Assembly: GCA_002694985.1 (NCBI GenBank)
Contig: NZNS01000001.1
Coordinates: forward strand, 124,001-188,000
Direction: 5' to 3'
Source of the DNA: Parvibaculum sp.
GTDB lineage: Bacteria; Pseudomonadota; Alphaproteobacteria; Parvibaculales; Parvibaculaceae
DNA: 64,000 nucleotides
Positions 53,224 to 63,266 of the stretch are shown in pieces (the stretch's first letter is position 1; every line of letters starts with the position of its first letter). The notes below the pieces were generated by a model. The model had not been told where the DNA came from. It saw only the letters and a list, made by a program, of their open reading frames with translations, and made no database searches. The translations under genes and the position numbers were made by a program.

Positions 53224-54298
53224 GTGCTTCTTGGGCGGGCTCAGGCTCTTCACTCAAATCGAGCTTGAACATCAGCAGCAGCGTTCTTTGCAACGGATTG
53301 AAGTTGTTGTCCGAGAGCATATAGACATAGAGATTCCCCTTCCCGTCTTCGCGGACGGCGAGCCCTTCCATATTGTCGATTGAGTAGTGCTGTCCGACAT
53401 CGACGAGTATTTCGCCGTCGATCACCGCGCCGGGCTTCAATGTATCGCTACTGATCAGGCGCATCTGCATGCCGACGCCTCCGTACGGCGAAAAGCGGCG
53501 TTCCAGCAATAACAGATCGCCGTTTGGCAGCCTTGCCATGTCCGTCGGGCTGTATGGCTCGCGCGCCTTCACGCGGAACCAGGCGATGTCGTGCCCGTCG
53601 GCGATGAAGCCCTTGATGTGGCCAAGCGGGTCGAGCGTGTCTTCGGTGATCGCAAGTATGCGCTTGTCCTTCTCCGGCGAGGAGCTCGGCAGCAGTTCAA
53701 GCGACTCGATCCCACCATTATTGTTCAGCCGTCCGAAATGGCGTTGCGTCAGAAGCTGTTCCGGTTTGGCTTCCGCGCCATAGGCTTCGAGATCATAGCG
53801 CCAGATCCGGTGGGCGCGCTCGAAGCTGACATAGGCCTTGCCCATCAGGCCGTCCGTGGCGCCGGGGGCAATGACGAGGCTCTCCGCATCGCCGAGCTGC
53901 TTGCCGGAGACGGGTTTGCCGTCGAGGCCGAGCATTGGCGCAATCTTCGCTTCCGCCATACCGGAAAGACGGCCACGCTCGTCATAGAGCAGGATTGCAG
54001 TCAGCCAGTTGCCTTTGTCGGAGACGGAAAGCATGGCCGCGCCGTCGGCACTCACCGCCAGTCCCGACCAGCCGCCGAAATCGTCATTTGAAGAGCTGAT
54101 TTCGATCCCGCCTGCCCATGAGAGCTTGCCGGTTTTCATTTCGCTGCGGTCTTCGGGATTCCAGAGTAGCGCGGATGTCGAGACTTCGATGTTCTCGCTT
54201 GCTGCCTTGGCGGATGGTGCCGTCAGCGGGAGTGCTGCAAATGCGGTACAGGCCGCGAGTACGCATATCGAACGGTAGCGGATAGCCAATTCAGTCAC
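53141..54298 (-). CDS. Phytase-like esterase domain protein (periplasmic)
   Basis: 385 residues. A signal peptide (LAACTAFAALPLTAPSAKAA) precedes a beta-propeller-like domain with SGLAVSADGAAMLSVSDKGN and SIDNMEGLAVREDGKGNLYV, which fits the 'esterase-like activity of phytase' family. The C-terminus ends in an acidic, Pro/Ala-rich tail. Predicted location: periplasm or exterior. The last ~28 codons overlap the convergent membrane-protein gene. The substrate is unknown; a phosphate-ester role is only implied by the family name. Confidence 0.8.
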   Translation of the reverse strand: MTELAIRYRSICVLAACTAFAALPLTAPSAKAASENIEVSTSALLWNPEDRSEMKTGKLSWAGGIEISSSNDDFGGWSGLAVSADGAAMLSVSDKGNWLTAILLYDERGRLSGMAEAKIAPMLGLDGKPVSGKQLGDAESLVIAPGATDGLMGKAYVSFERAHRIWRYDLEAYGAEAKPEQLLTQRHFGRLNNNGGIESLELLPSSSPEKDKRILAITEDTLDPLGHIKGFIADGHDIAWFRVKAREPYSPTDMARLPNGDLLLLERRFSPYGGVGMQMRLISSDTLKPGAVIDGEILVDVGQHYSIDNMEGLAVREDGKGNLYVYMLSDNNFNPLQRTLLLMFKLDLSEEPEPAQEAPTRPRIPAADGSSGEASTSEEAAPAPR

Positions 54299-54392
54299 CC
54301 CTTTGAACCGGCGCGTTCCCGCTCTTCACTGGCGGATGGTGCCGGTGCGGGCATCATATCGGCGTGTGGCTTGCTTACAAGGGTGGGGCGTT

Positions 54393-55820
54393 TTACGGCA
54401 GGGGCTGATCGTCGGCGGCCCAGGGTGAGCGGTCGAGACCCAGCCTCGTCCGTCTGAGCCAGCGCGAGATCATCATCGCGGAAACTGCGGCAAGCCCCGT
54501 CGCGAGGCCAAGCCAGATGCCGACACCGGCAAGCTCCATCGGGAAGGCGAGGAAGATGCCTGCGCTCAGGCCGATGATCCAGTATCCGATGCCGGCATAG
54601 ATCATCGGCACACGTGTATCCTGCATGCCGCGCAACATGCCCGCCGCGATTGCCTGTGCGCCATCGAAGACCTGGAAGAGAGCGGCGATGGCAAGGAAGG
54701 AGACGGCGAGGTCAATCACTTCGGCGTTTCCCGGCAGGTCGCGGTCGAGAAATACGCCGATCAGCGTGTGCGGGAAAAGGATCATCAGAACCGCCATCAG
54801 CGCCATGAAGGCGGTCCCCATCGTGAAGGGCGTCCATCCCGCTCGCGTGATGGCGGCCCTGTCATTCGCGCCGCGCGCACGGCCGACGCGAACGGTTACG
54901 GCCTGCGAGAAGCCGAGCGGTATCATGAAGGAGATCGCCGCAATCTGCAGGGCGATGGAATGGGCAGCCAGCGCCTGCGCCCCGAAAAGGCCCATGAGCA
55001 GTACGGCTGCGTTGAAGACCAGAACCTCGAAGGCGAGCGTCATGCCAATAGGCAGACCGAGCCGCCAGAGTTCGCGGAAACGCGCCCAATCCGGGCGCCA
55101 GAAGCGGCCGAAAACATAATAGCGGCGGAAACGCCGGTCGATCATGATGACGAGGGCAAGCGTTCCGAACATGAAAATGGAGGTGAGCACACTGCCGATA
55201 CCGGCGCCCTGGAGGCCGAGTGCGGGAAAACCCAGATGACCGAACATCAGGCACCAGTTTGCGAAGGCGTTGAAGGGAATGGCGATTGCGCCGATTGCGA
55301 GGGCCCAGCGAGGCCGCTCCAATGCGGAAATGAAGATACGCAGCACGACATAGAGAAACGACGGCAGTAGCGCCCATTGCAAGGCGCGCGTATAGGAAGC
55401 GGCTTGCGCGGCCAGCGCCGGTTCCTGCCCGAGCAGGACCAGAATCTGTTCAGCATTCCAGAGCAGAAGCCAGAACGGAAGGCAAAGGGTCGCGCCTGCC
55501 CAGAAGGCCTGACGGATCGTACGGCGCACGTCGCGCACGGAATGGCGTCGCCGGCCCAACTCGGAGGCGGCCATGGGTGAGGCGGCGGTCACGAGGCCAA
55601 TGCCGAAGATCATCATAGCAAAATAGAGGTTCGAGCCGAGCGCGCCGGAAGCGAGCGCTTCCGGTCCAAGCCAGCCCATCATCACGACATCGGTTGCATT
55701 GATGGCAATCTGCGCGAGGTTCGTCGCGATAAGCGGCCAGGCGAGCGCCAGCGTCGCCGTGACTTCGGCGATCCAGAGCGCTCGTCCGTTTTGAGGCGTC
55801 GCGGCGTGCATTGTCGGCAT
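54393..55820 (-). CDS. MATE family efflux transporter
   Basis: 475 residues with about twelve predicted hydrophobic segments. Two homologous halves show MATE features: LAWPLIATNLAQIAINATDV near the start and GFSQAVTVRVGRARGANDRA in the second half. It exports cationic drugs or metabolites in exchange for H+ or Na+ at the inner membrane. A second ATG three codons in is equally possible. The genes on either side give no substrate. Confidence 0.88.
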   Translation of the reverse strand: MPTMHAATPQNGRALWIAEVTATLALAWPLIATNLAQIAINATDVVMMGWLGPEALASGALGSNLYFAMMIFGIGLVTAASPMAASELGRRRHSVRDVRRTIRQAFWAGATLCLPFWLLLWNAEQILVLLGQEPALAAQAASYTRALQWALLPSFLYVVLRIFISALERPRWALAIGAIAIPFNAFANWCLMFGHLGFPALGLQGAGIGSVLTSIFMFGTLALVIMIDRRFRRYYVFGRFWRPDWARFRELWRLGLPIGMTLAFEVLVFNAAVLLMGLFGAQALAAHSIALQIAAISFMIPLGFSQAVTVRVGRARGANDRAAITRAGWTPFTMGTAFMALMAVLMILFPHTLIGVFLDRDLPGNAEVIDLAVSFLAIAALFQVFDGAQAIAAGMLRGMQDTRVPMIYAGIGYWIIGLSAGIFLAFPMELAGVGIWLGLATGLAAVSAMMISRWLRRTRLGLDRSPWAADDQPLP

Positions 55821-55903
55821 CTTCCTCTAGCGAGAGAAAAGCCGCGCAGAATATTCCCCTCTCGGTGAAGCTCAAGCGTTCTTTTACTTATTCCGCAGCC
55901 GAT

Positions 55904-55967
55904 TTCCTTGCCCGCCCCGCCCCGCCCCGCCATCGGCGATTACGGGGAAGGGGAGGTAGGCAAGGAA
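55904..55967. repeat. Long inverted repeat around CCCGC tandem repeats
   Basis: TTCCTTGCC (55904-55912) and GGCAAGGAA (55959-55967) form a perfect 9-bp stem. Between them lie four tandem CCCGC units (55911-55930) and GGGGAAGGGGAG, which can pair further. It sits in the 273-nt gap between cobT and the MATE gene; no T-run follows on either strand. Confidence 0.5.
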
Positions 55968-56093
55968 GACAAGCAATGCCACTGCGATCAGGCCATGCCG
56001 ATCCCAGACCTGCATACCATTCGTGAAGTTGTGTTGCGTTCTGCATTCAGCTCTCTCCGCGCCCTTGGCCGGAACGGGCGGGAGAGCGGCCAT

Positions 56094-58001
56094 TCAGCGG
56101 GCGGCGCCCGCGCCCCGGCGAGGCTCACCCGCGCTCAGCTTCCCGCCACGGCGCTGGCTGCGCTTCTTGCTCGTTTCGTCCTCGAAGAGCTCGGCAAGTT
56201 TCTCCGTCATCGCGCCGCCAAGCTGCTCGGCATCGACGATGGTGACGGCGCGGCGATAATAGCGCGTGACGTCGTGGCCGATGCCGATGGCAATCAGTTC
56301 GACGGGCGAGCGTGTTTCAATTTCTTCGATCACGCTACGAAGATGTTTTTCGAGATAGTTGCCCGCATTAACGGAAAGCGTCGAATCGTCAACCGGTGCA
56401 CCGTCCGAAATTACCATCAGGATGCGGCGTTGCTCGGGGCGGCCGAGCAGACGGTTGTGAGCCCAGATAAGAGCCTCGCCGTCGATGTTTTCCTTCAGCA
56501 GGCCTTCGCGCATCATCAGGCCGAGATTGCGCCGTGCGCGCCGCCAGGGGCTGTCGGCGGCCTTGTAGATGATGTGGCGCAGATCGTTCAGGCGGCCCGG
56601 CTGAGCTGGCTTTCCTTCCGCGAGCCAGCGCTCGCGCGACTGGCCGCCCTTCCAGGCGCGGGTCGTGAAGCCAAGAATTTCGACTTTCACCGAGCAGCGT
56701 TCCAGCGTGCGCGCAAGAATATCGGCACACATGGCAGCGACGGTGATCGGTCGGCCGCGCATCGAACCTGAATTGTCGAGCAGCAGCGTCACCACGGTGT
56801 CGCGGAAGTCCATGTCATGCTCGACCTTGTAGGCGAGCGGCAGGGTGGGATCGACAACGGCACGGGTGAGGCGCGCGGCATCGAGGATGCCTTCTTCGAG
56901 ATCGAATTCCCAGGTGCGGTTTTGCTGTGCGAGCAGGCGGCGCTGCAGCTTGTTTGCGAGCCGGGAGACGACGCCCTGCATCTGCTGCAATTGCTGGTCG
57001 AGATACTGGCGCAGCCGCGACAGCTCCTCGATATCGCAGAGGTCTTCCGCCGAGATCACTTCATCGAACTGCGGCGTGAAAATCTTGTAGGAAGGCTGGC
57101 GGTTGCGGTCGTCGCCCTGCTGGTTCGGACGCCAGGGCTGGTTGCCGTCGCTTGTCTCGTCCGTATCGCCATCCATCGGCGCATCGTCGGCTTCGACCTC
57201 GACCGTCTGCTCCTCGCCTTCCTCACCTTCGCCTTCGGCATATTCAACCTGCTCGGCCGAAGAGCCGTCGGGCTGCTCCGCTTCGCCGGACTGGCTCTGC
57301 TCCGAGCTGTCCTCGCTGTCGCCTTCCTGGTCCTCGGCGTCTTCCGAAGACTGGTCGGGGGCTTCGCCGAGCTCGTCGCCCATATCGAGATCGACGAGAA
57401 TATCGCGTGTCGCGCGCGCGAAGGCGGTCTGGTCTTCCATCACGTCCTGGAGACGCTCAAGGTCGGAACCGGCCTTTTCCTCGATCCATGGGCGCCATTG
57501 TTCGACGAGTTTCTGCGCGGAAGGGGGCGGCGCTTCGCCTGTCAGCTTCTCGCGCACCATCATTGCGATTGCTTCCGAAAGCGGCGCCTCATCGCGTGAC
57601 GTGATGCGGTCGTATCCGCGCGCAGCACAACGCTGTTCAAGTGCGGCGGCGAGGTTCTTTGCCATGCCGGACATCTGTGTCGCGCCGATGGCCTCGCAGC
57701 GCGCCTGCTCGATGGCGTCGAATACGGCGAGCGCATTGCCGCCTTCGGGCTGCAAATTCGCGTTCACCTTTTCGTCGTGATGGGCGAGGCGGAGAGCATA
57801 GGCGTCCGATACGCCGCGAACCTGCGCTACCTCGTCGGGCGGCAGGTTGCGGCTCGGCATGGGAAGGCGCGCCCGCAAGCCGCGAAGGCCGGGGGCTTCC
57901 GTGCCGAATGAGACGTTGAGCTCCGGCTGTTCGGCAATCGTGCGCATCGTCATGCTGAGCGCACGCTTGAAGGGTTCGACCGGGCTTTCCTTTGACTTCA
58001 T
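56094..58001 (-). CDS. cobT: Aerobic cobaltochelatase subunit CobT
   Basis: 635 residues. A long acidic central region (about 220-300, runs of Glu/Asp/Ser/Gln) precedes a von Willebrand A domain with the MIDAS motif [13 protein letters not shown]. Both features are classic for CobT. Together with CobS and CobN it inserts cobalt into hydrogenobyrinate a,c-diamide using ATP. cobS is 77 nt upstream on the same strand; cobN is not in the window. Confidence 0.92.
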   Translation of the reverse strand: MKSKESPVEPFKRALSMTMRTIAEQPELNVSFGTEAPGLRGLRARLPMPSRNLPPDEVAQVRGVSDAYALRLAHHDEKVNANLQPEGGNALAVFDAIEQARCEAIGATQMSGMAKNLAAALEQRCAARGYDRITSRDEAPLSEAIAMMVREKLTGEAPPPSAQKLVEQWRPWIEEKAGSDLERLQDVMEDQTAFARATRDILVDLDMGDELGEAPDQSSEDAEDQEGDSEDSSEQSQSGEAEQPDGSSAEQVEYAEGEGEEGEEQTVEVEADDAPMDGDTDETSDGNQPWRPNQQGDDRNRQPSYKIFTPQFDEVISAEDLCDIEELSRLRQYLDQQLQQMQGVVSRLANKLQRRLLAQQNRTWEFDLEEGILDAARLTRAVVDPTLPLAYKVEHDMDFRDTVVTLLLDNSGSMRGRPITVAAMCADILARTLERCSVKVEILGFTTRAWKGGQSRERWLAEGKPAQPGRLNDLRHIIYKAADSPWRRARRNLGLMMREGLLKENIDGEALIWAHNRLLGRPEQRRILMVISDGAPVDDSTLSVNAGNYLEKHLRSVIEEIETRSPVELIAIGIGHDVTRYYRRAVTIVDAEQLGGAMTEKLAELFEDETSKKRSQRRGGKLSAGEPRRGAGAAR

Positions 58002-58078
58002 GGCGTCGTCAGTTCTCTGCTCGCCGGTTCGGAGGCATGGCCCTCCCGCGGCAGACGGGAAGGGTCAATATTTGCGGG

Positions 58079-59074
58079 TCAGGCGATTTGGATGTTGGCT
58101 GCCGAGTCCGGCAGGTCCTGGCCGAAGCAGCGCTGATAGAATTCAGCAACGGTCGGGCGCTCCAGTTCGTCGCACTTGTTGAGGAAGGTGACGCGGAAGG
58201 CGAAACCGATATCGCCGCCGAAGATGCGTGCGTTTTCCGCCCAGGTAAGAACGGTACGCGGGCTCATCACGGTCGAAATATCGCCATTGATGAAGGCCGA
58301 ACGCGTGAGATCGGCAACGCGGACCATCGCATCGATGTTCTTGCGGCCCTCATCCGTGTCGTAGCTCTTCATCTTGGAGAGCATGATGTTCACTTCATCG
58401 TCATGCGGCAGGTAATTCAGCGTGGTCACGATGTTCCAGCGGTCCATCTGGCCCTGGTTGATCTGCTGTGTGCCGTGATAGAGGCCGGAGGTGTCGCCGA
58501 GGCCGACCGAATTCGCCGTCGCGAAGAGGCGGAAAGCGGGATGCGGACGGATGACGCGGTTCTGGTCGAGCAGGGTCAGCTTGCCCGAGGCTTCGAGTAC
58601 GCGCTGGATCACGAACATCACGTCCGGGCGGCCTGCGTCGTATTCGTCGAAGACGAGCGCGACGGGATGCTGCAGCGCCCAGGGAAGGATGCCTTCGCGG
58701 AATTCGGTGATCTGCTTGCCCTCTTTCAGCACGATCGCGTCCTTGCCGACAAGGTCGATACGGCTGATGTGGCTGTCCAGATTGATGCGGACGCAAGGCC
58801 AGTTTAGGCGGGCTGCGACCTGCTCGATATGGGTCGACTTGCCGGTGCCGTGATAGCCCTGAACGATCACGCGGCGATTATAGGCGTAGCCCGCCAGCAG
58901 GGCGATCGTCGTATCCTTGTCGAACAGATAATCGGGGTCGTAATCGGGCACATATTCATTGGGCTCCGAAAAGGCCGGTACTTCCATGTCGATGTCGATC
59001 TTGAACACCTCGCGGGCGGACACTTTCTTGTCCGGGAGGTTCTCCGACATGCCGTTTTTCGCTTCGAAGCTCAT
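58079..59074 (-). CDS. cobS: Aerobic cobaltochelatase subunit CobS (AAA+ ATPase)
   Basis: 331 residues from the ATG at 59074, which has a TAGGATTAGG ribosome-binding site; an in-frame TTG at 59134 adds 20 unlikely residues. It shows the CobS N-terminus [20 protein letters not shown], Walker [13 protein letters not shown], Walker [13 protein letters not shown] and the sensor region [17 protein letters not shown]. CobS is the MoxR-type ATPase of the cobaltochelatase. It precedes cobT in a two-gene operon. Confidence 0.93.
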   Translation of the reverse strand: MSFEAKNGMSENLPDKKVSAREVFKIDIDMEVPAFSEPNEYVPDYDPDYLFDKDTTIALLAGYAYNRRVIVQGYHGTGKSTHIEQVAARLNWPCVRINLDSHISRIDLVGKDAIVLKEGKQITEFREGILPWALQHPVALVFDEYDAGRPDVMFVIQRVLEASGKLTLLDQNRVIRPHPAFRLFATANSVGLGDTSGLYHGTQQINQGQMDRWNIVTTLNYLPHDDEVNIMLSKMKSYDTDEGRKNIDAMVRVADLTRSAFINGDISTVMSPRTVLTWAENARIFGGDIGFAFRVTFLNKCDELERPTVAEFYQRCFGQDLPDSAANIQIA

Positions 59075-59136
59075 CCTAATCCTACTTCCGTACCCTAGGT
59101 GTTCGGGACCGGCCGCTTGCGGCCGGCAGTTCAATC

Positions 59137-59213
59137 AAAAAAGGAGCGGCGCGCGTCTGCTGCCCGCAGCCCGCCCGGAACGGCAGTGTCTGCCGGCCTG
59201 CCCATGCCGCTCC
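59137..59213 (-). terminator. Branched terminator after the DnaJ-like gene
   Basis: GGAGCGGC (59143-59150) pairs with GCCGCTCC (59206-59213), closing a 55-nt interior that holds two small hairpins (GGCAG/CTGCC and CTGC/GCAG). On the minus strand it ends in TTTTTT. Confidence 0.6.
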
Positions 59214-59216
59214 CGC

Positions 59217-59894
59217 TTATGAGCCGAAGCCGCTTTTGCGGAGGTAATCGTAGGCCTGAATGACCTTGCGCAGACGCTCCTCGGCAGACCTGTCCCCGCC
59301 ATTGGCGTCCGGATGGTGCCTTTTTACCAGTTCCTTATACCGTGCCTTGATCTCGTTCAAGGATGCGGACGCAGGGAGATCCAGCGTATCGAGCGCCTTT
59401 TGCTCCAGCGCGCGCGGCTTACGCCGCGTTTCCGCGCCTTCCCGGGCATTCGGGCCGGGGTTCTCGTCAAAAAAGCCAAATGTATCGCGAAAAGGCGACT
59501 TCCCGCGAAATCTTGCCTCGAAAGGTGAGTTAAACGCTGCATTTGCGGAGTTAACGCCCAGATTCCAGGTCGGGCGGTGCCCGGTCAGGGCGTCGCGCTG
59601 AAAGTTGGCGATATCGGCGTCGCTCATGCCTTTGAAGAAGTCGTAGCTGCGGTTGAACTCGCGGATATGGGTTTCACAGAACCAGGCATACTGGCTGGCG
59701 CCAGCATCCGCCGTGTTGCCGGCGGGACCGATGCGCGGAGCGCGGAATGTGCCTATCTCGCGGCAGCTCGCCCATTCGCATTGTTTCGGGGCCTGTTCGC
59801 GCTTCATGCGCCGCACATGCGGGGGCTCCTCCACGCCGCGGCGTTTTCGGGGAGCGATCCTTATCGAATCGAAATATTTAGAAGTCAGCTTCAC
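59217..59894 (-). CDS. DnaJ-like (J-domain) protein
   Basis: 225 residues from a GTG at 59894, chosen because VKLTSKYFDSIRI matches the conserved start of this alphaproteobacterial family; ATG starts at 59951 and 59957 would add unrelated residues. A C/H-rich middle (Cys39, Cys44, Cys73, His76) may bind zinc. The J domain (about 160-222) has the HPD motif in KRHHPDANGG. It stimulates an Hsp70 (DnaK) partner. It diverges from bolA. Confidence 0.83.
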   Translation of the reverse strand: MKLTSKYFDSIRIAPRKRRGVEEPPHVRRMKREQAPKQCEWASCREIGTFRAPRIGPAGNTADAGASQYAWFCETHIREFNRSYDFFKGMSDADIANFQRDALTGHRPTWNLGVNSANAAFNSPFEARFRGKSPFRDTFGFFDENPGPNAREGAETRRKPRALEQKALDTLDLPASASLNEIKARYKELVKRHHPDANGGDRSAEERLRKVIQAYDYLRKSGFGS

Positions 59895-59977
59895 GGGCAA
59901 ATTATGGGTTGGCGGTGGTGTCAAAACAAGGAAGCATGGCGCGGCTTCCATTAACAAATAGCCTAGCGAGTTAGCTC

Positions 59978-60256
59978 ATGTCCGTCGCGGAGACGATACG
60001 CCGCAAGATCGAAGCCGCCCTTCTACCGGAACGGCTGGAAATAGTTGATGAGTCTCATCTGCACAAGGGCCATGCCGGGCACCGGCCCGAAGGGGAGACA
60101 CATTTCCGCGTGACTGTCGTAGCCGCCGGGTTTTCCGGTAAATCGCGGGTCGAGCGCCAGCGTCTCGTCACGGCTGCACTCAAGGACGAGATGGGCGCAC
60201 CCATCCACGCACTTTCCATGAAGACGCTGACGCCGGAAGAAGCAGCCGCATCCTAG
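59978..60256 (+). CDS. bolA: BolA family protein
   Basis: 92 residues. Class II KH-like fold with LEIVDESHLHKGHAGHRPEG, GFSGKSRVERQRLV and the closing IHALSMKTLTPEE. The conserved histidine and the HKGH segment are present. BolA proteins pair with monothiol glutaredoxin (Grx4) in iron-sulfur and iron regulation. It overlaps the CorC gene by 4 nt at the stop codons, CTAG serving both. Confidence 0.93.
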   Translation: MSVAETIRRKIEAALLPERLEIVDESHLHKGHAGHRPEGETHFRVTVVAAGFSGKSRVERQRLVTAALKDEMGAPIHALSMKTLTPEEAAAS

Positions 60257-61545
60257 TCGCCAGCGCCCGCCTTCAGGCCGCGTGCTGATGTGATGCGCAT
60301 CTGCGTGATCTGGTTACGCTGACGCCGCGTGATTTCGAAGCGGAAGCCGTGAAAGGTGAAAGCCTGCCCGACCTCGGGAATGGTACGCGCCTCATGAATG
60401 ACAAGACCGGCGATGGTCGTTGCCTCGTCGTCGGGCAAGGACCAGTCGAAAGCGCGGTTGAGGTCGCGGATCGGGACCGAGCCGTTCACGATGACCGAGC
60501 CGTCCGGCTGGGCGCGTACGCCCGCCACGTCGATATCGTGCTCATCCGAAATTTCGCCAACGATTTCCTCCAGAATGTCTTCCAGCGTGATGAGGCCCAT
60601 CAGCGCGCCGTACTCGTCAACGACGAGTGCAAAATGCGTCTTTCGGCGCAGAAAGGCGTTGAGCTGGCCCTGCAGGGTCGTCGTGTCCGGTACGAACCAG
60701 GGCTTCGTCGCCACGGCGAGAACGTCCACCGCGTCAGGGTTCCAGCCCGCACTCGCCAGCGCGCGCAGCAGATCCTTTGCATGCAGCACACCGATGATGT
60801 TTTCCTGTTCGTCGCGCCAGAGCGGGATGCGCGTGTGCGGGCTTGCGAGAACCTGGCCTACGATTTCGCTATTTGTCTGTGCGGCATCGATCATCGCGAT
60901 GTTCTTGCGATGGACCATGATGTCGCTGACTTCAAGATCGCGCAGATCGAGAATGCCGCCCAGCATGTCGCGGTCGACCTTCACCACGCCGCCTTCATGG
61001 TGGTGCAGGTTGATAGCACCGCGCAATTCTTCATGCGCGGAAAGTACCTGCTGCTGGGCGTCGACATTGAGGCCGAAGATACGGAAGGTGTGGCGCACGA
61101 TGAATTGAACGGCGGCTGTTACCGGGCCGAAAAGAAAGGTGAGCACACGCAAGGGTTGCGAAACGGCAAGCGCGACGCGGTCGGTATTCGTGATTGCAAG
61201 GGTCTTCGGCGCAACTTCCGCAAAAATCAGCACGACCGCCGTCATGACGAGTGTCGCATAGACAACGCCCGCATCGCCGAACAGCGCGAGGAAAAGGCTC
61301 GTCGCCAGCGCCGAGGCGAGAATGTTGACGAGATTGTTGCCGAGCAGGATTGCGCCGATCAGGCGCTCGCGATCTTCCGTCAGGCGCAGCACGATCCGGG
61401 CGCGCTTGTCGCCCTCTTCGGCGAGGTGGTGCATGCGCGCGCGCGAAGCGGCGGTCAGCGCCGTTTCCGAGCCCGAGAAGAAGCCGGAGAAAAGCAGCAG
61501 CAATACAATGGCGCAAAGAATGACGCCGAGACCGAGCGAAACCAT
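60253..61545 (-). CDS. CorC/HlyC family (CNNM-type) transporter
   Basis: 430 residues: a DUF21/CNNM membrane domain (about 1-190, FSGFFSGSETALTAASRARM), a CBS pair (about 200-320, SDIMVHRKNIAMIDAAQTNS), and a C-terminal CorC_HlyC domain (about 345-425). These proteins are linked to magnesium/cobalt transport or efflux. It lies one base downstream of aroB, so the aroK-aroB-corC genes form one transcript. Confidence 0.88.
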   Translation of the reverse strand: MVSLGLGVILCAIVLLLLFSGFFSGSETALTAASRARMHHLAEEGDKRARIVLRLTEDRERLIGAILLGNNLVNILASALATSLFLALFGDAGVVYATLVMTAVVLIFAEVAPKTLAITNTDRVALAVSQPLRVLTFLFGPVTAAVQFIVRHTFRIFGLNVDAQQQVLSAHEELRGAINLHHHEGGVVKVDRDMLGGILDLRDLEVSDIMVHRKNIAMIDAAQTNSEIVGQVLASPHTRIPLWRDEQENIIGVLHAKDLLRALASAGWNPDAVDVLAVATKPWFVPDTTTLQGQLNAFLRRKTHFALVVDEYGALMGLITLEDILEEIVGEISDEHDIDVAGVRAQPDGSVIVNGSVPIRDLNRAFDWSLPDDEATTIAGLVIHEARTIPEVGQAFTFHGFRFEITRRQRNQITQMRITSARGLKAGAGD

Positions 61546-61546
61546 T

Positions 61547-62665
61547 TCAGGCGGGCTCCCTCTCCTGCATCACAGCCCGAAGCGCATCGGGGTCGACGTC
61601 GCGGGTAATGAAAGCTTCGCCTATTCCCCGCGCGAGAATGAAGGTGAGGGCGCCGTCGACGACTTTCTTGTCCTGGCCCATCAATGCGATCAGTGTGTCC
61701 GCATCCGGCAAGTCGCCCGGAATGTCGGCGAGAGAGCAGGGCAGGCCTGCGCGGGCAAGGTGCTGCCGAACGCGCACTGCATCCTGGCCTGGGCAAAGTT
61801 CCAGCCGGGCGGAAAGTTCGAAGGCAAGCGCCATGCCCACAGCCACGCCCTCGCCATGCACGAGGCGGCTGGAAAAACCCGTCGCCGCTTCCAGCGCATG
61901 GCCGAATGTATGGCCGAGATTGAGAAGCGCGCGCACCCCGCCTTCGCGTTCGTCGGCGGCTACGGTCGCGGCCTTCGCCTCGCAGCTTTTCACGATGGCA
62001 TGGATGCGCGTCTCGACATCGCCTTCTTTCAGGCGGTCGAGGTTTTCTTCCAGCCAGTCGAAGAAATCGCGGTCGCCGATAAGGCCGTATTTCACGACCT
62101 CGGCATAGCCCGCCAGAAATTCGCGCATCGGTAATGTCGCAAGTGCGTCCGTGTCGGCCAGTACGAGGCGGGGCTGGTGGAAGGCGCCGGCGAGGTTCTT
62201 GCCGTGTTTTGTGTTGATGCCGGTCTTGCCGCCGACGGAGCTGTCCACCTGCGCGAGAAGCGTTGTCGGTATCTGCGCAAAGTCGATGCCGCGCCGGAGA
62301 ATCGCGGCGGCAAATCCCGTCAGATCGCCAATGACGCCGCCACCGAGCGCGATCACGAGGTCGCCGCGTTCGATTTCCTCACCGAGCAGCCATTCAGTCA
62401 GCTTTTCGAGCTGGGCGAAGGATTTAGTGGCCTCGCCTGCGGGCAGGCGAATGGCCGAGTGGCGAATGCCCTCTGCATCGAGGCTTTTCTCAAGCGCGGG
62501 CAGGTGGATATTACCTACCGTTTCGTCGGTGACGATGGCGACACGCTTGCGGCGAAGGAGCGGCGCAAGATGTGTGCCCGCTTCGGCGATCAGGCCGGGA
62601 CCGGCCAGAATGTCATAGGCACGGTCGCCGAGTTCGACCCGCACTTTTTTTGCGTCCTTACTCAT
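61547..62665 (-). CDS. aroB: 3-Dehydroquinate synthase
   Basis: 372 residues from the ATG at 62665. Family motifs: GEATKSFAQLEKL, ALGGGVIGDLTGFAAA, QIPTTLLAQVDSSVGGKTGI and NLGHTFGHALE with the metal-binding histidines. It uses NAD+ and a divalent metal to convert DAHP to 3-dehydroquinate, step two of the shikimate pathway. The start overlaps the aroK stop by 8 nt, so the two are translationally coupled. Confidence 0.96.
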   Translation of the reverse strand: MSKDAKKVRVELGDRAYDILAGPGLIAEAGTHLAPLLRRKRVAIVTDETVGNIHLPALEKSLDAEGIRHSAIRLPAGEATKSFAQLEKLTEWLLGEEIERGDLVIALGGGVIGDLTGFAAAILRRGIDFAQIPTTLLAQVDSSVGGKTGINTKHGKNLAGAFHQPRLVLADTDALATLPMREFLAGYAEVVKYGLIGDRDFFDWLEENLDRLKEGDVETRIHAIVKSCEAKAATVAADEREGGVRALLNLGHTFGHALEAATGFSSRLVHGEGVAVGMALAFELSARLELCPGQDAVRVRQHLARAGLPCSLADIPGDLPDADTLIALMGQDKKVVDGALTFILARGIGEAFITRDVDPDALRAVMQEREPA

Positions 62666-63266
62666 GGCTGGGACCGGCGTGGTTCGCCCGGAAAAGGTCG
62701 AGTTTTTCGATGATCTGTTCGACGACCGCATCATGCGGTCCTTCGAGGCTTTCGATCGTAATGTCGGCCCCGGCGTAAACGGGGTAGCGCTGGTCCATAA
62801 GTCTCTTCATCGTTTCGCGTGGGTCGCCCTTCTGCAAAAGCGGACGGTCGCCGCGTTTGCCGACGCGCTTCATCAGCACGTCCAGATCTGCTTTCAGCCA
62901 TATGGAAATGCCGCGAGCCGCAATATTGGCACGGGTAAGCGGATCCATGAAGGCGCCGCCTCCGGTTGCGAGCACCTGCGGTCCCTCGCCGAGGAGCCGG
63001 GCGATCACGCGTCGTTCGCCCGCGCGAAAAGCTGCTTCGCCCCGGCGTTCGAATATTTCGGGAATGCTCTCCCCGGCCGCCTGTTCTATTTCGGCATCTG
63101 TGTCCACGAATGCAAGGTCGAGGCGTCGCGCCAGACGGCGGCCCACCGTGGTTTTACCGGCTCCCATCAAGCCGACCAGCACGATGGAGCGTTCGGCGAG
63201 CGGAACCGGCGCGAGCGCCTCGTTCTCGTCTCTTTCGTCCGCCCTGCTTTCATCTGCTTGCGTCAT
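62658..63266 (-). CDS. aroK: Shikimate kinase
   Basis: 202 residues. Walker A LMGAGKTTVGRRLA follows a short non-conserved N-terminus of about 27 residues. DTDAEIEQ and FRAGERRVI mark the shikimate site, with ATGGGA downstream. It phosphorylates shikimate for aromatic amino acid synthesis. It overlaps aroB, and the pair opens the leftward aroK-aroB-corC operon. Confidence 0.96.
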   Translation of the reverse strand: MTQADESRADERDENEALAPVPLAERSIVLVGLMGAGKTTVGRRLARRLDLAFVDTDAEIEQAAGESIPEIFERRGEAAFRAGERRVIARLLGEGPQVLATGGGAFMDPLTRANIAARGISIWLKADLDVLMKRVGKRGDRPLLQKGDPRETMKRLMDQRYPVYAGADITIESLEGPHDAVVEQIIEKLDLFRANHAGPSHE

